Source of the DNA: Ramlibacter algicola | GTDB taxonomy: Bacteria > Pseudomonadota > Gammaproteobacteria > Burkholderiales > Burkholderiaceae_C | Length of the DNA stretch: 64,000 nt | Reading direction: 5' to 3' | NCBI RefSeq assembly: GCF_016641735.1 | Contig: NZ_JAEDAO010000001.1 | Coordinates: forward strand, 1,302,001 to 1,366,000 | In this document: positions 1 to 7,949 of the stretch, piece by piece | How the letters are laid out: every line of letters starts with the position of its first letter | Numbering within the stretch: position 1 is the first letter of the stretch | The notes under the pieces: model-generated | What the model was told of the DNA's origin: nothing | Databases searched by the model: none | The model's input: only the letters and a program-made list of their open reading frames with translations | Made by a program: the position numbers and the translations under genes

Positions 1-156
1 GCTGTCGCAGAACAGGCGGTCCCCGAGGCCTTCGGTGTTGTCGCAGAAGTGGCACGCGCCGGTGGCCTTCAGCGTGCCGTAGCGGCGGCGTTGCGCGGCC
101 AGCGCCTGCGTCAGGTACCGCTGCTCGGAATCGAACGCGAGATCGGCTTCGTCCAT
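1..156 (-). CDS. DksA/TraR-family zinc-finger protein (3' end cut by window)
   Basis: The first 52 residues are visible and the gene continues past position 1. The sequence shows a charged helical N-terminus followed by CHFC (Cys35, Cys38) and a further Cys at residue 50. This spacing fits the four-cysteine zinc finger of the DksA/TraR family, small proteins that bind in the secondary channel of RNA polymerase. The ATG at 156 is preceded by a clear GGGAG ribosome site. It lies downstream of rtcB on the same strand but beyond a terminator-like hairpin, so it is probably transcribed separately. The last cysteine is outside the window, so the finger cannot be confirmed complete. Confidence 0.75.
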   Translation of the reverse strand, partial: MDEADLAFDSEQRYLTQALAAQRRRYGTLKATGACHFCDNTEGLGDRLFCDS

Positions 157-292
157 TGTTGCTCCCTGCCTGAAAGAGGAGCGCATCTTCTGGCCGGTGC
201 ATGGGGCCGGCAGTGCCGAGCTTGCGACACTCGCTGTAGGACGCCTGCCTCTGCCGCATGCGCTTCACGGCGGGTGCGATGCAGGAAAGAAG

Positions 293-322
293 AAAGCCCC
301 TGCCGCGGGGCGGCGGGGCCTT
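293..322 (-). terminator. Intrinsic terminator of rtcB
   Basis: On the minus strand a GC-rich stem (GGCCCCGCCG paired with CGGCAGGGGC, one bulged base) follows the rtcB stop by about 15 bases. It ends in a short TTTCTT run. This is the expected place and shape for a factor-independent terminator. Confidence 0.65.
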
Positions 323-337
323 CGCTCCCACGCGGGG

Positions 338-1540
338 TCAACCCTTCACGCAGAGGACCTGCTTGAGCGTGTGCACGACGTCGACGAGCTCGGCCTGCGC
401 GGCCATCACCGTGTCGATGTCCTTGTAGGCGCCGGGGATCTCGTCGAGCACCCCGGCGTCCTTGCGGCATTCCACGCCGCGGGTCTGCGACGCGAGCGCC
501 TCCAGGTCGAACAGCCGCTTGGCGGCGCCGCGCGACATGCGGCGGCCCGCGCCGTGGCTGCACGAGCAGTACGCCAGCGGATTGCCCTTGCCGCGCACGA
601 TGTAGCTGCGCGTCCCCATCGAGCCCGGGATGATCCCGAGCTGGCCTTCGCGTGCGCTGACGGCGCCCTTGCGGGTGATCCACACCTTGGAGCCGAAGTG
701 GTCCTCGACCGTCGCGTAGTTGTGGTGGCAGTTCACCACCTGCGTGGTCGCGGCGACTTCGGCGCCCAGCGTGTCGCGCAGCGCGTTCATCACGCGGAAC
801 AGCATCAGCTCGCGGTTGAGCGCAGCGTAGTCCTGTGCCCATTGCAGGGCCTCGACGTACTGCGCGAACTCCGGCGTGCCTTCGTTCAGCCAGGCGAGGT
901 CCTTGTCGGGCAGGCCGATGCCGGCGCGGTGCGCGGCTTCGCGCGCCATGCCGATCGCGGCTTCACCGATCGTCTTGCCGATGTTGCGCGAGCCCGAGTG
1001 CAGCATCACCCACACCACGCCGCCCTCGTCGAGGCACAGTTCGATGAAGTGGTTGCCGCCGCCCAGCGTGCCCAGCTGGCGCCAGATGCGGCGCGCGTCG
1101 AGCCGCCCCAGGACCGCCAGGATGCCCAGCTGCTCGAAGCGCGAGTACAGCGCCTGCATGCGCGCACGCAGGTCGCGGCCGTGCGGGCCTTCGTTGGTCG
1201 GGTTCGGCTCCTTGGCGTGCAGGTCGAACCCGACCGGCACGGCAGCTTCGATCGTCGAGCGCACCTTGGCCAGGCTGTCGGGCAGCGCGTCGCCACGCAG
1301 TTCGGTGCGCACCGCGCACATGCCGCAGCCGATGTCGACGCCGACCGCGGCCGGGATGATTGCGCTGCGGGTCGGGATGACGGTGCCCACCGTCGCGCCC
1401 TTGCCGAGGTGCACGTCGGGCATCACCGCGACGTGGCCGGCCAGGATCGGCAGGCCCGCGATGTTGCGGATCTGCTGCATCGCGTCCCACTCGACCTCGA
1501 CGCCTTCGGTCCAGGCCTGGACGTTCTTCATGAGTTCCAT
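338..1540 (-). CDS. rtcB: RtcB-type RNA-splicing ligase
   Basis: The 400-residue product is an RtcB ligase, which joins 2',3'-cyclic phosphate (or 3'-phosphate) and 5'-hydroxyl RNA ends using GTP and Mn2+. Visible family signatures are GVDIGCGMCA near residue 67, GGNHFIEL and HSGSRN in the middle, and CSHGAGRRMSR in the C-terminal half, which carries the histidine that takes up GMP. The start chosen (MELMKN) has a GAGAA ribosome site; an in-frame ATG 13 codons upstream gives a low-quality extension. The known partner RtcA and the regulator RtcR are not seen nearby. The divergent 174-base gap to the HiPIP gene holds two dyads that could control it. Confidence 0.95.
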   Translation of the reverse strand: MELMKNVQAWTEGVEVEWDAMQQIRNIAGLPILAGHVAVMPDVHLGKGATVGTVIPTRSAIIPAAVGVDIGCGMCAVRTELRGDALPDSLAKVRSTIEAAVPVGFDLHAKEPNPTNEGPHGRDLRARMQALYSRFEQLGILAVLGRLDARRIWRQLGTLGGGNHFIELCLDEGGVVWVMLHSGSRNIGKTIGEAAIGMAREAAHRAGIGLPDKDLAWLNEGTPEFAQYVEALQWAQDYAALNRELMLFRVMNALRDTLGAEVAATTQVVNCHHNYATVEDHFGSKVWITRKGAVSAREGQLGIIPGSMGTRSYIVRGKGNPLAYCSCSHGAGRRMSRGAAKRLFDLEALASQTRGVECRKDAGVLDEIPGAYKDIDTVMAAQAELVDVVHTLKQVLCVKG

Positions 1541-1574
1541 GGCGTTCTCATTGTGATTGTCTGAATGTCCGGAT

Positions 1575-1600
1575 GTCATTTCGGCGAAAACCGGAATGAC
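1575..1600. promoter_or_regulatory. Inverted repeat between rtcB and the HiPIP gene
   Basis: Ten-base arms GTCATTTCGG and CCGGAATGAC (one mismatch) are separated by CGAAAA. It lies 35 bases upstream of the rtcB start on the minus strand, where an operator or a 5'-UTR hairpin of rtcB would sit. No specific regulator is recognised. Confidence 0.4.
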
Positions 1601-1633
1601 AGACCAGGAACGAGCGGCGCGTACACCAATTCA

Positions 1634-1650
1634 GTGCGAATGTTTCGCAC
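1634..1650. promoter_or_regulatory. Perfect 7-3-7 dyad, candidate operator
   Basis: GTGCGAA-TGT-TTCGCAC is a perfect 17-base dyad in the divergent control region, 94 bases upstream of rtcB and 65 bases upstream of the HiPIP start. Its size suits a dimeric helix-turn-helix repressor. The binding protein is unknown. Confidence 0.4.
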
Positions 1651-1714
1651 GGCCGAGTCCACCGCGTGGGCCGACCCGCGGCAGGATGCCTGCATCGAAC
1701 CCAAGGAGATCGCC

Positions 1715-2020
1715 GTGGACAGCAATCGTCGCGTCTTCCTCTTCCAAGTCATTGCCGGCGGCGCCGTGGCCGCGTCGAACGGCGCGCATGCGCAGCAGAA
1801 GGTCGACCCCAAGGACCCGCAGGCAGCCGCACTCGGCTACGTGGAGAACACCACCCAGGCGGACAAGAAGAAATTCCCGAAGCACGCGAACGACCAGAAG
1901 TGCAACGGATGCCAGCTGTATTCGGGTGCGGCGTCCGCCAAGGAAGGCCCGTGCGCGGTGTTCGGCGGCAAGCTCGTCGCCGCCGAAGGCTGGTGCAATT
2001 CGTGGGTGAAGAAGGCCTGA
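1715..2020 (+). CDS. High-potential iron-sulfur protein (HiPIP), Tat-exported
   Basis: The 101-residue precursor of a periplasmic HiPIP carries a [4Fe-4S] cluster for electron transfer. The GTG start is chosen because AAGGAGAT sits just upstream and because it places a Tat signal (SNRRVFLF, residues 3-10, then a hydrophobic stretch to AHA) at the very N-terminus; earlier in-frame starts would bury it. The cluster cysteines are Cys63, Cys66, Cys80 and Cys94, spaced C-x2-C-x13-C-x13-C, with Tyr/Gly/Trp neighbours typical of the family. It is monocistronic and divergent from rtcB. Its redox partner is not encoded nearby. Confidence 0.92.
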   Translation: MDSNRRVFLFQVIAGGAVAASNGAHAQQKVDPKDPQAAALGYVENTTQADKKKFPKHANDQKCNGCQLYSGAASAKEGPCAVFGGKLVAAEGWCNSWVKKA

Positions 2021-2048
2021 GCTGGTCGATCGCAGCTGATCGAACCGA

Positions 2049-2077
2049 GGCTTGCGCGGCTGGCTGCCGCGCGAGCC
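2049..2077. terminator. Bidirectional hairpin between convergent genes
   Basis: A 12-base stem (GGCTTGCGCGGC with GCCGCGCGAGCC, one G-T pair) and a TGGCT loop lie between the HiPIP stop and the dehydratase stop. It has no clear T-tract on either side, so termination is inferred from position and stem strength only. Confidence 0.45.
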
Positions 2078-2078
2078 A

Positions 2079-3644
2079 TCAGCTCATCACGCCGACCTGC
2101 CAGGGCACGAACTCGTGGTCGCCCAGGCCGAGCAGCTCGCTCTTGGAGCGCTCGCCCGACGCAGTGCGCAGGAACAGCTCGAAGATGCGCTGGCCCATCT
2201 CCTGCAGCGTGGCGGTGCCGTCGAGGATCTCGCCGCAGTTGATGTCCATGTCCTCCTCGAGGCGGCTGAACATCGGCGTGTTGGTCGCCAGCTTGATGCA
2301 AGGCGCCGGCTTGGAGCCGAACATCGAGCCGCGGCCGGTGGTGAACGCGATCAGGTTCGCGCCGCCGGCGATCTGCCCCGTGGCCGACACCGGGTCGAAG
2401 CCGGGCGTGTCCATGAACACGAAGCCCTTGGTGGTCACCGGCTCGGCGTAGCGGTACACGGCCATCAGCGGACCCGTGCCGCCCTTCATCGACGACCCGA
2501 GTGACTTCTCGAAGATGTTGGCCAGGCCGCCCATCTGGTTGCCGGGGCTCACCTTGCCGTTGATCTGCACGTCGCGGCCGACGGAGTACTCCTCCTTCCA
2601 CCAGCGGATGCGCTCGACCAGCTTCTCGCCGACCTCGCGGCTGGCAGCGCGGCGCGTGAGCGTGTGCTCGACACCGTAGATCTCGGGCGTCTCCGACAGG
2701 ATGCCGGTGCCGCCGTGGCGCGCGAGGATGTCGACAGCCGCGCCCAGCGCCGGGTTGGCGGTGATGGACGAGAAGCCATCGGAGCCACCGCACTGCAGGC
2801 CGACGGTCAGGTGGCTGGCCGACACGGTCTGGCGGCGCACCTTGTTCGCTTCGGGCAGCAGCGCCTTGACGGCTTCGACGCCTGCTTCGATGGTCTTGCG
2901 CGTGCCGCCCGTTTCCTGCATCACGAAGGTGTGCAGGTTGGGGCCGGCTTCCAGGCCCTGTTCTTCCATCAGGCCGCGCAGCTGGTTGCGCTCGCAGCCC
3001 AGGCCGATGACGAGCGCACCCGCCAGGTTGGGATGGCGCGCGTAGCCGGCCATCGTCCGGCGCAGCATCTGCATCGGCTCGCCGGTCATCTCCATGCCGC
3101 AGCCGATGCCGTGCGCGAAGGCGACGACACCGTCCACGTTCGGGTACTCGGCCAGCCGCTCGGGCGTGAACCACTCGGCGATCTTCTTGACCACCGTCGC
3201 CGAGCAGTTGACCGTCGCCAGGATGCCGATGAAGTTGCGCGTGCCCACGCGGCCGTCCGGGCGCACGTAGCCCTGGAAGGTGGCGCGCTCGTGCTCGGGC
3301 AGCAGCTGCACCGGCTTGTACTGGCTGGCGTGCGCGTAGTCGCGGTCGAACTCGCGGAACTCGGTGTTGTGGCTGTGGACCATCGTGCCGGGCTCGATGT
3401 CCGCGTTCGCGAAGCCGACGGTGACCGCGTACTTCAGGATCGGTTCGCCCTTGCGGATCGCGCGGGCGGCGATCTTGTAGCCGGCGGGCACCTGGCTGCG
3501 GGTGGTGAATCCTTCACTGTCCACGCGCAGGCCGATCGGCACGTCGACGCGCGCGACGACCACGTTGTCGTCGGCATGCAGGCGGATCACCGGCCCCTTC
3601 ATCAGCTTCACGGGCGGCGCTTCGGCGACGGCGGTGGTGTTCAT
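2079..3644 (-). CDS. UxaA/GarD-family sugar-acid dehydratase
   Basis: The 521-residue protein is of the altronate/galactarate dehydratase family, enzymes that remove water from hexonates or aldarates to give 2-keto-3-deoxy acids. The N-terminal SAF-type domain (about residues 13-100) is followed by a linker and the long catalytic region; family-like blocks are RVGTRNF, AHGIGCGM, GLGCERNQ, QCGGSDGFS and MDINCGEI. Length matches E. coli GarD (523) and UxaA (495). Downstream and probably co-transcribed genes are absent; upstream on the same strand, 38 bases away, is an Ldh-type dehydrogenase, suggesting a two-gene catabolic operon. Which acid is used cannot be read from the sequence. Confidence 0.88.
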   Translation of the reverse strand: MNTTAVAEAPPVKLMKGPVIRLHADDNVVVARVDVPIGLRVDSEGFTTRSQVPAGYKIAARAIRKGEPILKYAVTVGFANADIEPGTMVHSHNTEFREFDRDYAHASQYKPVQLLPEHERATFQGYVRPDGRVGTRNFIGILATVNCSATVVKKIAEWFTPERLAEYPNVDGVVAFAHGIGCGMEMTGEPMQMLRRTMAGYARHPNLAGALVIGLGCERNQLRGLMEEQGLEAGPNLHTFVMQETGGTRKTIEAGVEAVKALLPEANKVRRQTVSASHLTVGLQCGGSDGFSSITANPALGAAVDILARHGGTGILSETPEIYGVEHTLTRRAASREVGEKLVERIRWWKEEYSVGRDVQINGKVSPGNQMGGLANIFEKSLGSSMKGGTGPLMAVYRYAEPVTTKGFVFMDTPGFDPVSATGQIAGGANLIAFTTGRGSMFGSKPAPCIKLATNTPMFSRLEEDMDINCGEILDGTATLQEMGQRIFELFLRTASGERSKSELLGLGDHEFVPWQVGVMS

Positions 3645-3682
3645 TCGGCTTCGACTCCTGGTTCCTCGACGATGGGGCCGGC

Positions 3683-4747
3683 TCAGCGCGTCGCCGGCAA
3701 CGTGACGCCGGCGCGCTGCGCCCACGGGGCCAGCGCGTCCAGCACGGGCGCGGCAATCTCGACGCCCTGCGCGCGCTGCGCCGCCAGCAACTGCTGCGCG
3801 CGCTCGCCCGGCAGCCGCACCGGCGCGCCGTCGCGCACCGGCGGGTTCGCGCGGCACTGCTGCGCGATCCAGTCCATCTGCTCGCGCAGCGCGTCCTCGC
3901 CGTTGAAGAAGGCGGGGTCGAGCACCTGCACGAACACGGTGGCGCCCCAGCGCGCGCCGGGGTCCGAGCGGCCCTGGCCGGCGAGGCCCGCCGTGAACGC
4001 TTCCACCATCAGCGACAGCCCGTAGCCCTTGTGGCCGGTGTCGGTGCCACCGAGCGGCAGGATGGTGCCGGTGCGTGGCGCGACCAGCACCGCCGGGTCG
4101 TCGGTGGGCGCGCCGTGCTCGTCGATCAGCCAGGCGCCGGGCAGCTTGCGGCCTTCGCGCGCGAGCCGGCCGGTGAGCCCGTTGGTGGTGATGGACGTCG
4201 ACACGTCGACCAGCACGGGCGCGCCGGTGGTCGGGATGCCGACGCCGATCGGGCTGGGCGAGAAGAGCGCCTTGGTGCCGCCGAACGGGGCGACGCTGCC
4301 GCCCGCGGGTGCCGAGGACATCAGCTGGAGCAGCAGGCCTTGTTCGGCGACCCGGCGCGCATACGGGGCGAGGGCGGCGATGTGGTGGCTGCGGCGGATG
4401 TTCACGATGCCCGTGCCGTGGGTCCGGGCGGAGCGCGTTGCGACGTCGATCGCGCGCAGCGTGAGCCACGGCCCCGGTAGCCGCTTGCCGTCCCAGGCCT
4501 GCACCACGCCGGCATCCGCCAGCACGTCCGGTTCGCCGGTGGCGGTCATGCGCCCGGCCTCCAGTTCGGCGAGGTACGTGGGCAGCAACTGCAGGCCGTG
4601 GGTGTCGTGGCCCAGGAGGTCGCCTTCGACGAGGACGCTGCCGACGGCGCCGGCCTTGTCGTCGTCGAGCCCGGCGTGGCGCAGGAGGAGGGTGGCGAAG
4701 CGTTCGAGCTCGGTCGCGTCGAATCGCGCGGGGCTGGCGGTCGTCAT
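3683..4747 (-). CDS. Ldh-family (malate/L-lactate-type) NAD(P)-dependent dehydrogenase
   Basis: The 354-residue protein belongs to the LDH2/MDH2 oxidoreductase family (YlbC, YbiC, ComC relatives), distinct from classical Rossmann malate dehydrogenases. Visible family blocks are GHDTHGLQLLP near residue 47, RRSHHIAALAPYA in the first half, GGTKALFSPSPIGVGIPT in the middle and GHKGYGLSLMVE. The start at MTTASP is preferred over an upstream in-frame ATG that adds 22 low-complexity residues. It is the first gene of a likely operon with the sugar-acid dehydratase, so its substrate is probably a related 2-hydroxy or 2-keto acid; that is inference from context. Confidence 0.87.
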   Translation of the reverse strand: MTTASPARFDATELERFATLLLRHAGLDDDKAGAVGSVLVEGDLLGHDTHGLQLLPTYLAELEAGRMTATGEPDVLADAGVVQAWDGKRLPGPWLTLRAIDVATRSARTHGTGIVNIRRSHHIAALAPYARRVAEQGLLLQLMSSAPAGGSVAPFGGTKALFSPSPIGVGIPTTGAPVLVDVSTSITTNGLTGRLAREGRKLPGAWLIDEHGAPTDDPAVLVAPRTGTILPLGGTDTGHKGYGLSLMVEAFTAGLAGQGRSDPGARWGATVFVQVLDPAFFNGEDALREQMDWIAQQCRANPPVRDGAPVRLPGERAQQLLAAQRAQGVEIAAPVLDALAPWAQRAGVTLPATR

Positions 4748-4781
4748 CGGGACACCGGCCGTGCGGGCGCCGGGGGGGCGC

Positions 4782-5183
4782 TCAATGCAGCGGCGCCTCG
4801 TCGTCCCGGCCAAGGACGTGTTCCAGCATGTGGGTGAGCGCCGCGGGGTCGACCGGCCGCACGAAGTAGGCGGCGGCGCCAGCGGCCAGGCCGGCGGCGC
4901 GGGACGGTTCCTCGACGTACACGGCGGACACGTGCACCACCGGCACGTTGGGCTCGCGCTCGCGGATCAGGCGGCAGACCTCGAAGCCATGCACGTCGGG
5001 CAGGTGCACGTCGAGCACGACGGCCGACACGTAGCCGGCGAGTTCCAGTGCCTGGGCGCCGGAGCGGGCTTCCACCGTACGAAAGCCGGCAGTGCGCAAT
5101 GCATGGCTGATGGCATAGCGGCCGGCGTCGTTGTCGTCGACGACGAGGACACTGTGGTTGGCGCGCCATTGCATCCGGCCCAT
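4782..5183 (-). CDS. Single-domain response regulator, atypical (Lys replaced by Arg)
   Basis: The 133-residue protein is one receiver domain with no output domain. Acidic pair DD (16-17), phospho-acceptor Asp58 in VVLDVHLPD and Ser at 86 are present, but the conserved lysine that closes the active site is Arg109 (YFVRPVDP). The domain is strikingly close to the N-terminal receiver of the hybrid kinase at 8792, sharing the VSAVVLDVHLPD and GFRT segments, so the two are paralogues. It is divergent from the rsb operon. It likely acts as a phosphate sink or protein-binding switch for the neighbouring kinases. Two ATGs (5183, 5174) are possible and neither has a strong ribosome site. Confidence 0.85.
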   Translation of the reverse strand: MGRMQWRANHSVLVVDDNDAGRYAISHALRTAGFRTVEARSGAQALELAGYVSAVVLDVHLPDVHGFEVCRLIREREPNVPVVHVSAVYVEEPSRAAGLAAGAAAYFVRPVDPAALTHMLEHVLGRDDEAPLH

Positions 5184-5206
5184 TATGGGGGCGGCTGGAC
5201 CGAACG

Positions 5207-5221
5207 CGACCGGTCCGGTCG
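5207..5221. promoter_or_regulatory. Dyad in the divergent response-regulator/rsbR promoter region
   Basis: CGACCG-GTC-CGGTCG is a perfect 6-3-6 dyad placed between the divergent starts. It could be an operator shared by both units. No clear -35/-10 pair was found in this 121-base gap. Confidence 0.35.
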
Positions 5222-5304
5222 AGTTTGTCGGCACCGTCCTACAGACGGCCTCATCCGCGGCACGAAGAATCGATCCTTTCGTCCGAAAAAAGAGGAGAGA
5301 GGCT

Positions 5305-6177
5305 ATGGCCCGAGAGAACGAGGCACTGGCGGCCCTGCTGGCGCAGGCGAGCGACCAGGTGATGAAAGACTGGCTGCAACAGGCCGGCGCGCAATCGGGC
5401 GGCAGCCTGCAATCCATGCAATCCGAAGCCGGGGAGCTCTTGCGCGCGGTGCGCTCGGGGCTGCAGGCCGGCGGATCGACCGAATCCCTGGACGGCCCCG
5501 CCTGGGCCGACCTCCGCGGCGCGCTCGAGGCGCTGTCCCGCTCGCGCGTGGCGCAGGGCCAGACGGCCGGCGACACCAGCGCGTTCGTGCTGGCGTTCAA
5601 GCGCCCGCTCTTCATGGGCATGCAGCGCGTGCATGCCAACGACCCGCAGCTGGCGATGGCCGCGATGTGGTCGTCGTCCCTGCTCGTGGACAACATGGCG
5701 CAGTGGACGGTGACGACCTACCAGCGCACGCGCGAGGAGATCATCCGCCGCCAGCAGCAGGAACTGCTGGAGCTGTCCACCCCGGTGATCAAGCTGTGGG
5801 ACGGCGTGCTCGCCGTGCCGATGATCGGCACGCTCGATTCGCAGCGCACCCAGCTCGTGATGGAAGCGCTGCTGGAGCGCATCGTCGAGACCGGCGCCGA
5901 GCTGGCCATCATCGACATCACCGGCGTGCCGACCGTCGACACCCTGGTCGCGCAGCACCTGCTCAAGACCGTCAGCGCCATCCGCCTGATGGGCGCCGAA
6001 TGCATCATCAGCGGCATCCGGCCGCAGATCGCGCAGACCATCGTGCACCTGGGCATCGACCTGCAGGGCATCGCGTCCAAGTCGAGCCTGGCCGACGCGC
6101 TGGCGATGGCGCTGGCGCAGACCGGCTACCGCATCACGCGCGACGGCGTCACTGAACGCAGGGCGCTCGCCAGCTGA
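5305..6177 (+). CDS. rsbR: RsbR-type stressosome scaffold/sensor protein (STAS)
   Basis: The 290-residue protein has a variable N-terminal sensor region (about 1-145), the typical linker ELSTPVIKLWDGVLAVPMIG (157-175), and a C-terminal STAS domain (about 165-280). In the STAS domain, Thr213 in TGVPTVDT matches the threonine phosphorylated by RsbT in B. subtilis RsbRA; a second acceptor region reads LDSQR with Ser179. No haem or PAS motif is obvious in the sensor region. AGAGGAGAG precedes the ATG. It is the first gene of a six-gene overlapping series, ending in TGATG shared with rsbS. With RsbS it should form the large stressosome core. The signal sensed is unknown. Confidence 0.93.
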   Translation: MARENEALAALLAQASDQVMKDWLQQAGAQSGGSLQSMQSEAGELLRAVRSGLQAGGSTESLDGPAWADLRGALEALSRSRVAQGQTAGDTSAFVLAFKRPLFMGMQRVHANDPQLAMAAMWSSSLLVDNMAQWTVTTYQRTREEIIRRQQQELLELSTPVIKLWDGVLAVPMIGTLDSQRTQLVMEALLERIVETGAELAIIDITGVPTVDTLVAQHLLKTVSAIRLMGAECIISGIRPQIAQTIVHLGIDLQGIASKSSLADALAMALAQTGYRITRDGVTERRALAS

Positions 6178-6551
6178 TGAACAAAATCCCGATCCTCCGC
6201 ATGGGGGACACCCTCCTGGTGACGATCCAGGTGGACATGGAAGACCAGACGGCGCTCGCGCTGCAGGACGACCTGGCCGCCAAGATCTCCACCACCGGCG
6301 CGCACGGCGTGCTGATCGACATCTCCGCGCTGGAAATCGTCGACTCGTTCGTCGGCCGCATGCTGGCCGGCATCTCGGGCATCGCCCGCATCCTGGACGC
6401 CACCACCGTCGTCGTCGGCATGCAGCCAGCGGTGGCGATCACGCTGGTGGAGCTCGGCCTCTCCCTGGAAGGCGTGCGCACCGCGCTCGACGTCGAGCGC
6501 GGCATGGCCCTGCTGGCCAAGGCGCGCCGGGAGCGTGTCCTTGGCCGCTGA
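6177..6551 (+). CDS. rsbS: RsbS-type stressosome STAS protein
   Basis: The 124-residue single STAS domain is the length expected of RsbS, the second core component of the stressosome and the antagonist that holds RsbT. The key serine is present as Ser57 in EIVDSFVGRM, equivalent to the B. subtilis phosphorylation site Ser59. The start overlaps the rsbR stop by one base, so translation is probably coupled. Phosphorylation of this serine by RsbT would release RsbT to act downstream. Confidence 0.93.
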   Translation: MNKIPILRMGDTLLVTIQVDMEDQTALALQDDLAAKISTTGAHGVLIDISALEIVDSFVGRMLAGISGIARILDATTVVVGMQPAVAITLVELGLSLEGVRTALDVERGMALLAKARRERVLGR

Positions 6552-6945
6552 ACCCAACGGCGAACTGCCGCTGCGCACCGAGGCGGACATCGTCGCCAGC
6601 CGGCAGGTGGTGCGCCAGCTCACCGTGGCGCTGAAGTTCTCCCTGGTCGACCAGACCAAGATGATCACGGCGGCCAGCGAGCTGTCGCGCAACACCGTCG
6701 TGCACGGTGGCGGCGGGCGCATGCGCTGGGCCACCATCGAGGACGGCCTGCGGCGCGGCCTGCGGCTGGACTTCGAGGACGAAGGGCCCGGCATCGCCGA
6801 CGTCAACCTGGCGCTCACCGACGGCTGGACCTCCGGCGGCGGCATGGGCCTGGGGCTGCCGGGCAGCAAGCGTCTCGTGCACGAGTTCAGCCTGCGCTCG
6901 GAACCGGGCAAGGGCACGTGCGTGACCATCACCCGATGGAAGTGA
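6535..6945 (+). CDS. rsbT: RsbT-type serine/threonine switch kinase
   Basis: The 136-residue GHKL-fold kinase resembles RsbT and anti-sigma kinases. N-box residues are Glu49 and Asn53 in ASELSRNTVVHG, the G1 box is DEGPGI (82-87) and a glycine-rich lid GGGMGLGLPG spans 101-110. The GTG start overlaps the end of rsbS by 17 bases, a strong sign of coupled translation. RsbT phosphorylates RsbR and RsbS and, once free, activates a partner protein. In B. subtilis that partner is the phosphatase RsbU feeding sigma B; no RsbU or sigma factor is seen here, so the output must differ. Confidence 0.93.
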   Translation: MSLAAEPNGELPLRTEADIVASRQVVRQLTVALKFSLVDQTKMITAASELSRNTVVHGGGGRMRWATIEDGLRRGLRLDFEDEGPGIADVNLALTDGWTSGGGMGLGLPGSKRLVHEFSLRSEPGKGTCVTITRWK

Positions 6946-7946
6946 TCCGCAGCTCGCACCATTCGGCGTTCCCGATGGAGGACATCTCGCGGGTCGGCGA
7001 AGCGCGCCGGCACGCGGTCACGCTGGCCATGCGGGCCGGCTTCGACGAGGTCAAGACGGGCCAGCTGGCCATCGTGGTCACGGAGCTCGGCACCAACCTC
7101 ATCCGCCACGCGCAGCGCGGCACGCTGCTGCTGGCCGTGCGCGAGCAGGCCGGCGAAGTGGAGGCGATCTCCATCGACCACGGCCCCGGGATGGCCGACA
7201 TCGCGCGCAGCATGGGCGACGGCTTTTCGACCGGTGGGTCGCTGGGTGCCGGCCTCGGCACCGTGCGCCGCATGGCGCGCGACTTCGACCTGCATTCGTC
7301 CGTGCCGGGCGGCACGGTCATCGTGGCACGCCTGGCGCGCGAGGCTGGCCCCAAGGCGGCGGGAGCGCTCGAAGTCGGCGCCGTCTCGGTTCCCAAGACC
7401 GGCGAGCTGGTGTGCGGCGACGCCTGGGCCGCGGCGATGGCCGACCCTTCCGCCACGTTGGCGGTGGTCGACGGCCTGGGCCATGGCTTCGACGCGGCCG
7501 AAGCGTCGGCTGCCGCCATCGACGTGTTCGCGGCCGAGGCGGCGCGCGACGTGACGCAGATGCTGGAGAAGATGCACCTCCGCCTGCGCAGCACGCGCGG
7601 CGCGGCGGTGACGCTGCTGCGCGCCGATGCGTCCACGTCGCGCCTGCGCTCGTGCGGCGCGGGCAACGTGTCGGTGCGCGTGGTGTCCGGTGCCTACGAC
7701 CGCAGCATGCTGATGCAGCACGGCACCGCCGGGCTGCAGATGCGCCGGCCCGAACCGATCGAGCAGGACTGGCCGCAGCACGCGATGATCATCGTGCACT
7801 CCGACGGCATCGGCACGCGCTGGGCGCCGGAGGTGGTGCTGCCGGTGCTCGGGCGCGACCCGACGCTCGCCGCGGCGCTGCTGTTCCGCGACCACTCGCG
7901 CGGCCGCGACGACGCGACCGTCGCCGTCCTGCGGCGCAGAATGTGA
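6936..7946 (+). CDS. GHKL kinase-like plus PP2C phosphatase fusion (RsbX-like)
   Basis: The 336-residue protein has two domains. Residues about 10-135 are a second GHKL ATPase (N-box Glu50 and Asn54 in TELGTNLIRHA, G1 box DHGPGM at 81, lid FSTGGSLGAGLG 97-108). Residues about 145-336 are a PP2C/SpoIIE-type phosphatase with metal-binding candidates Asp162, Asp179 (VDGLGHG), Asp290 (HSDGIG) and Asp325/326. The phosphatase half resembles RsbX, which resets the stressosome by dephosphorylating RsbS and RsbR. ATG 6936 is chosen over a GTG 18 bases earlier; it overlaps the rsbT stop by ten bases. Fusion of a kinase-like and a phosphatase domain makes it a candidate two-way switch. Confidence 0.9.
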   Translation: MEVIRSSHHSAFPMEDISRVGEARRHAVTLAMRAGFDEVKTGQLAIVVTELGTNLIRHAQRGTLLLAVREQAGEVEAISIDHGPGMADIARSMGDGFSTGGSLGAGLGTVRRMARDFDLHSSVPGGTVIVARLAREAGPKAAGALEVGAVSVPKTGELVCGDAWAAAMADPSATLAVVDGLGHGFDAAEASAAAIDVFAAEAARDVTQMLEKMHLRLRSTRGAAVTLLRADASTSRLRSCGAGNVSVRVVSGAYDRSMLMQHGTAGLQMRRPEPIEQDWPQHAMIIVHSDGIGTRWAPEVVLPVLGRDPTLAAALLFRDHSRGRDDATVAVLRRRM

Positions 7947-7949
7947 GCC

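Noticed and set aside
1541-1579. Earlier ATG for rtcB
   Set aside because: The extra 13 residues are not like RtcB proteins, and the later ATG has the ribosome site.
1614-1628. Possible sigma-54 promoter for rtcB on the minus strand
   Set aside because: GG and GC are at the right distance, but the other consensus positions do not match and no rtcR is nearby.
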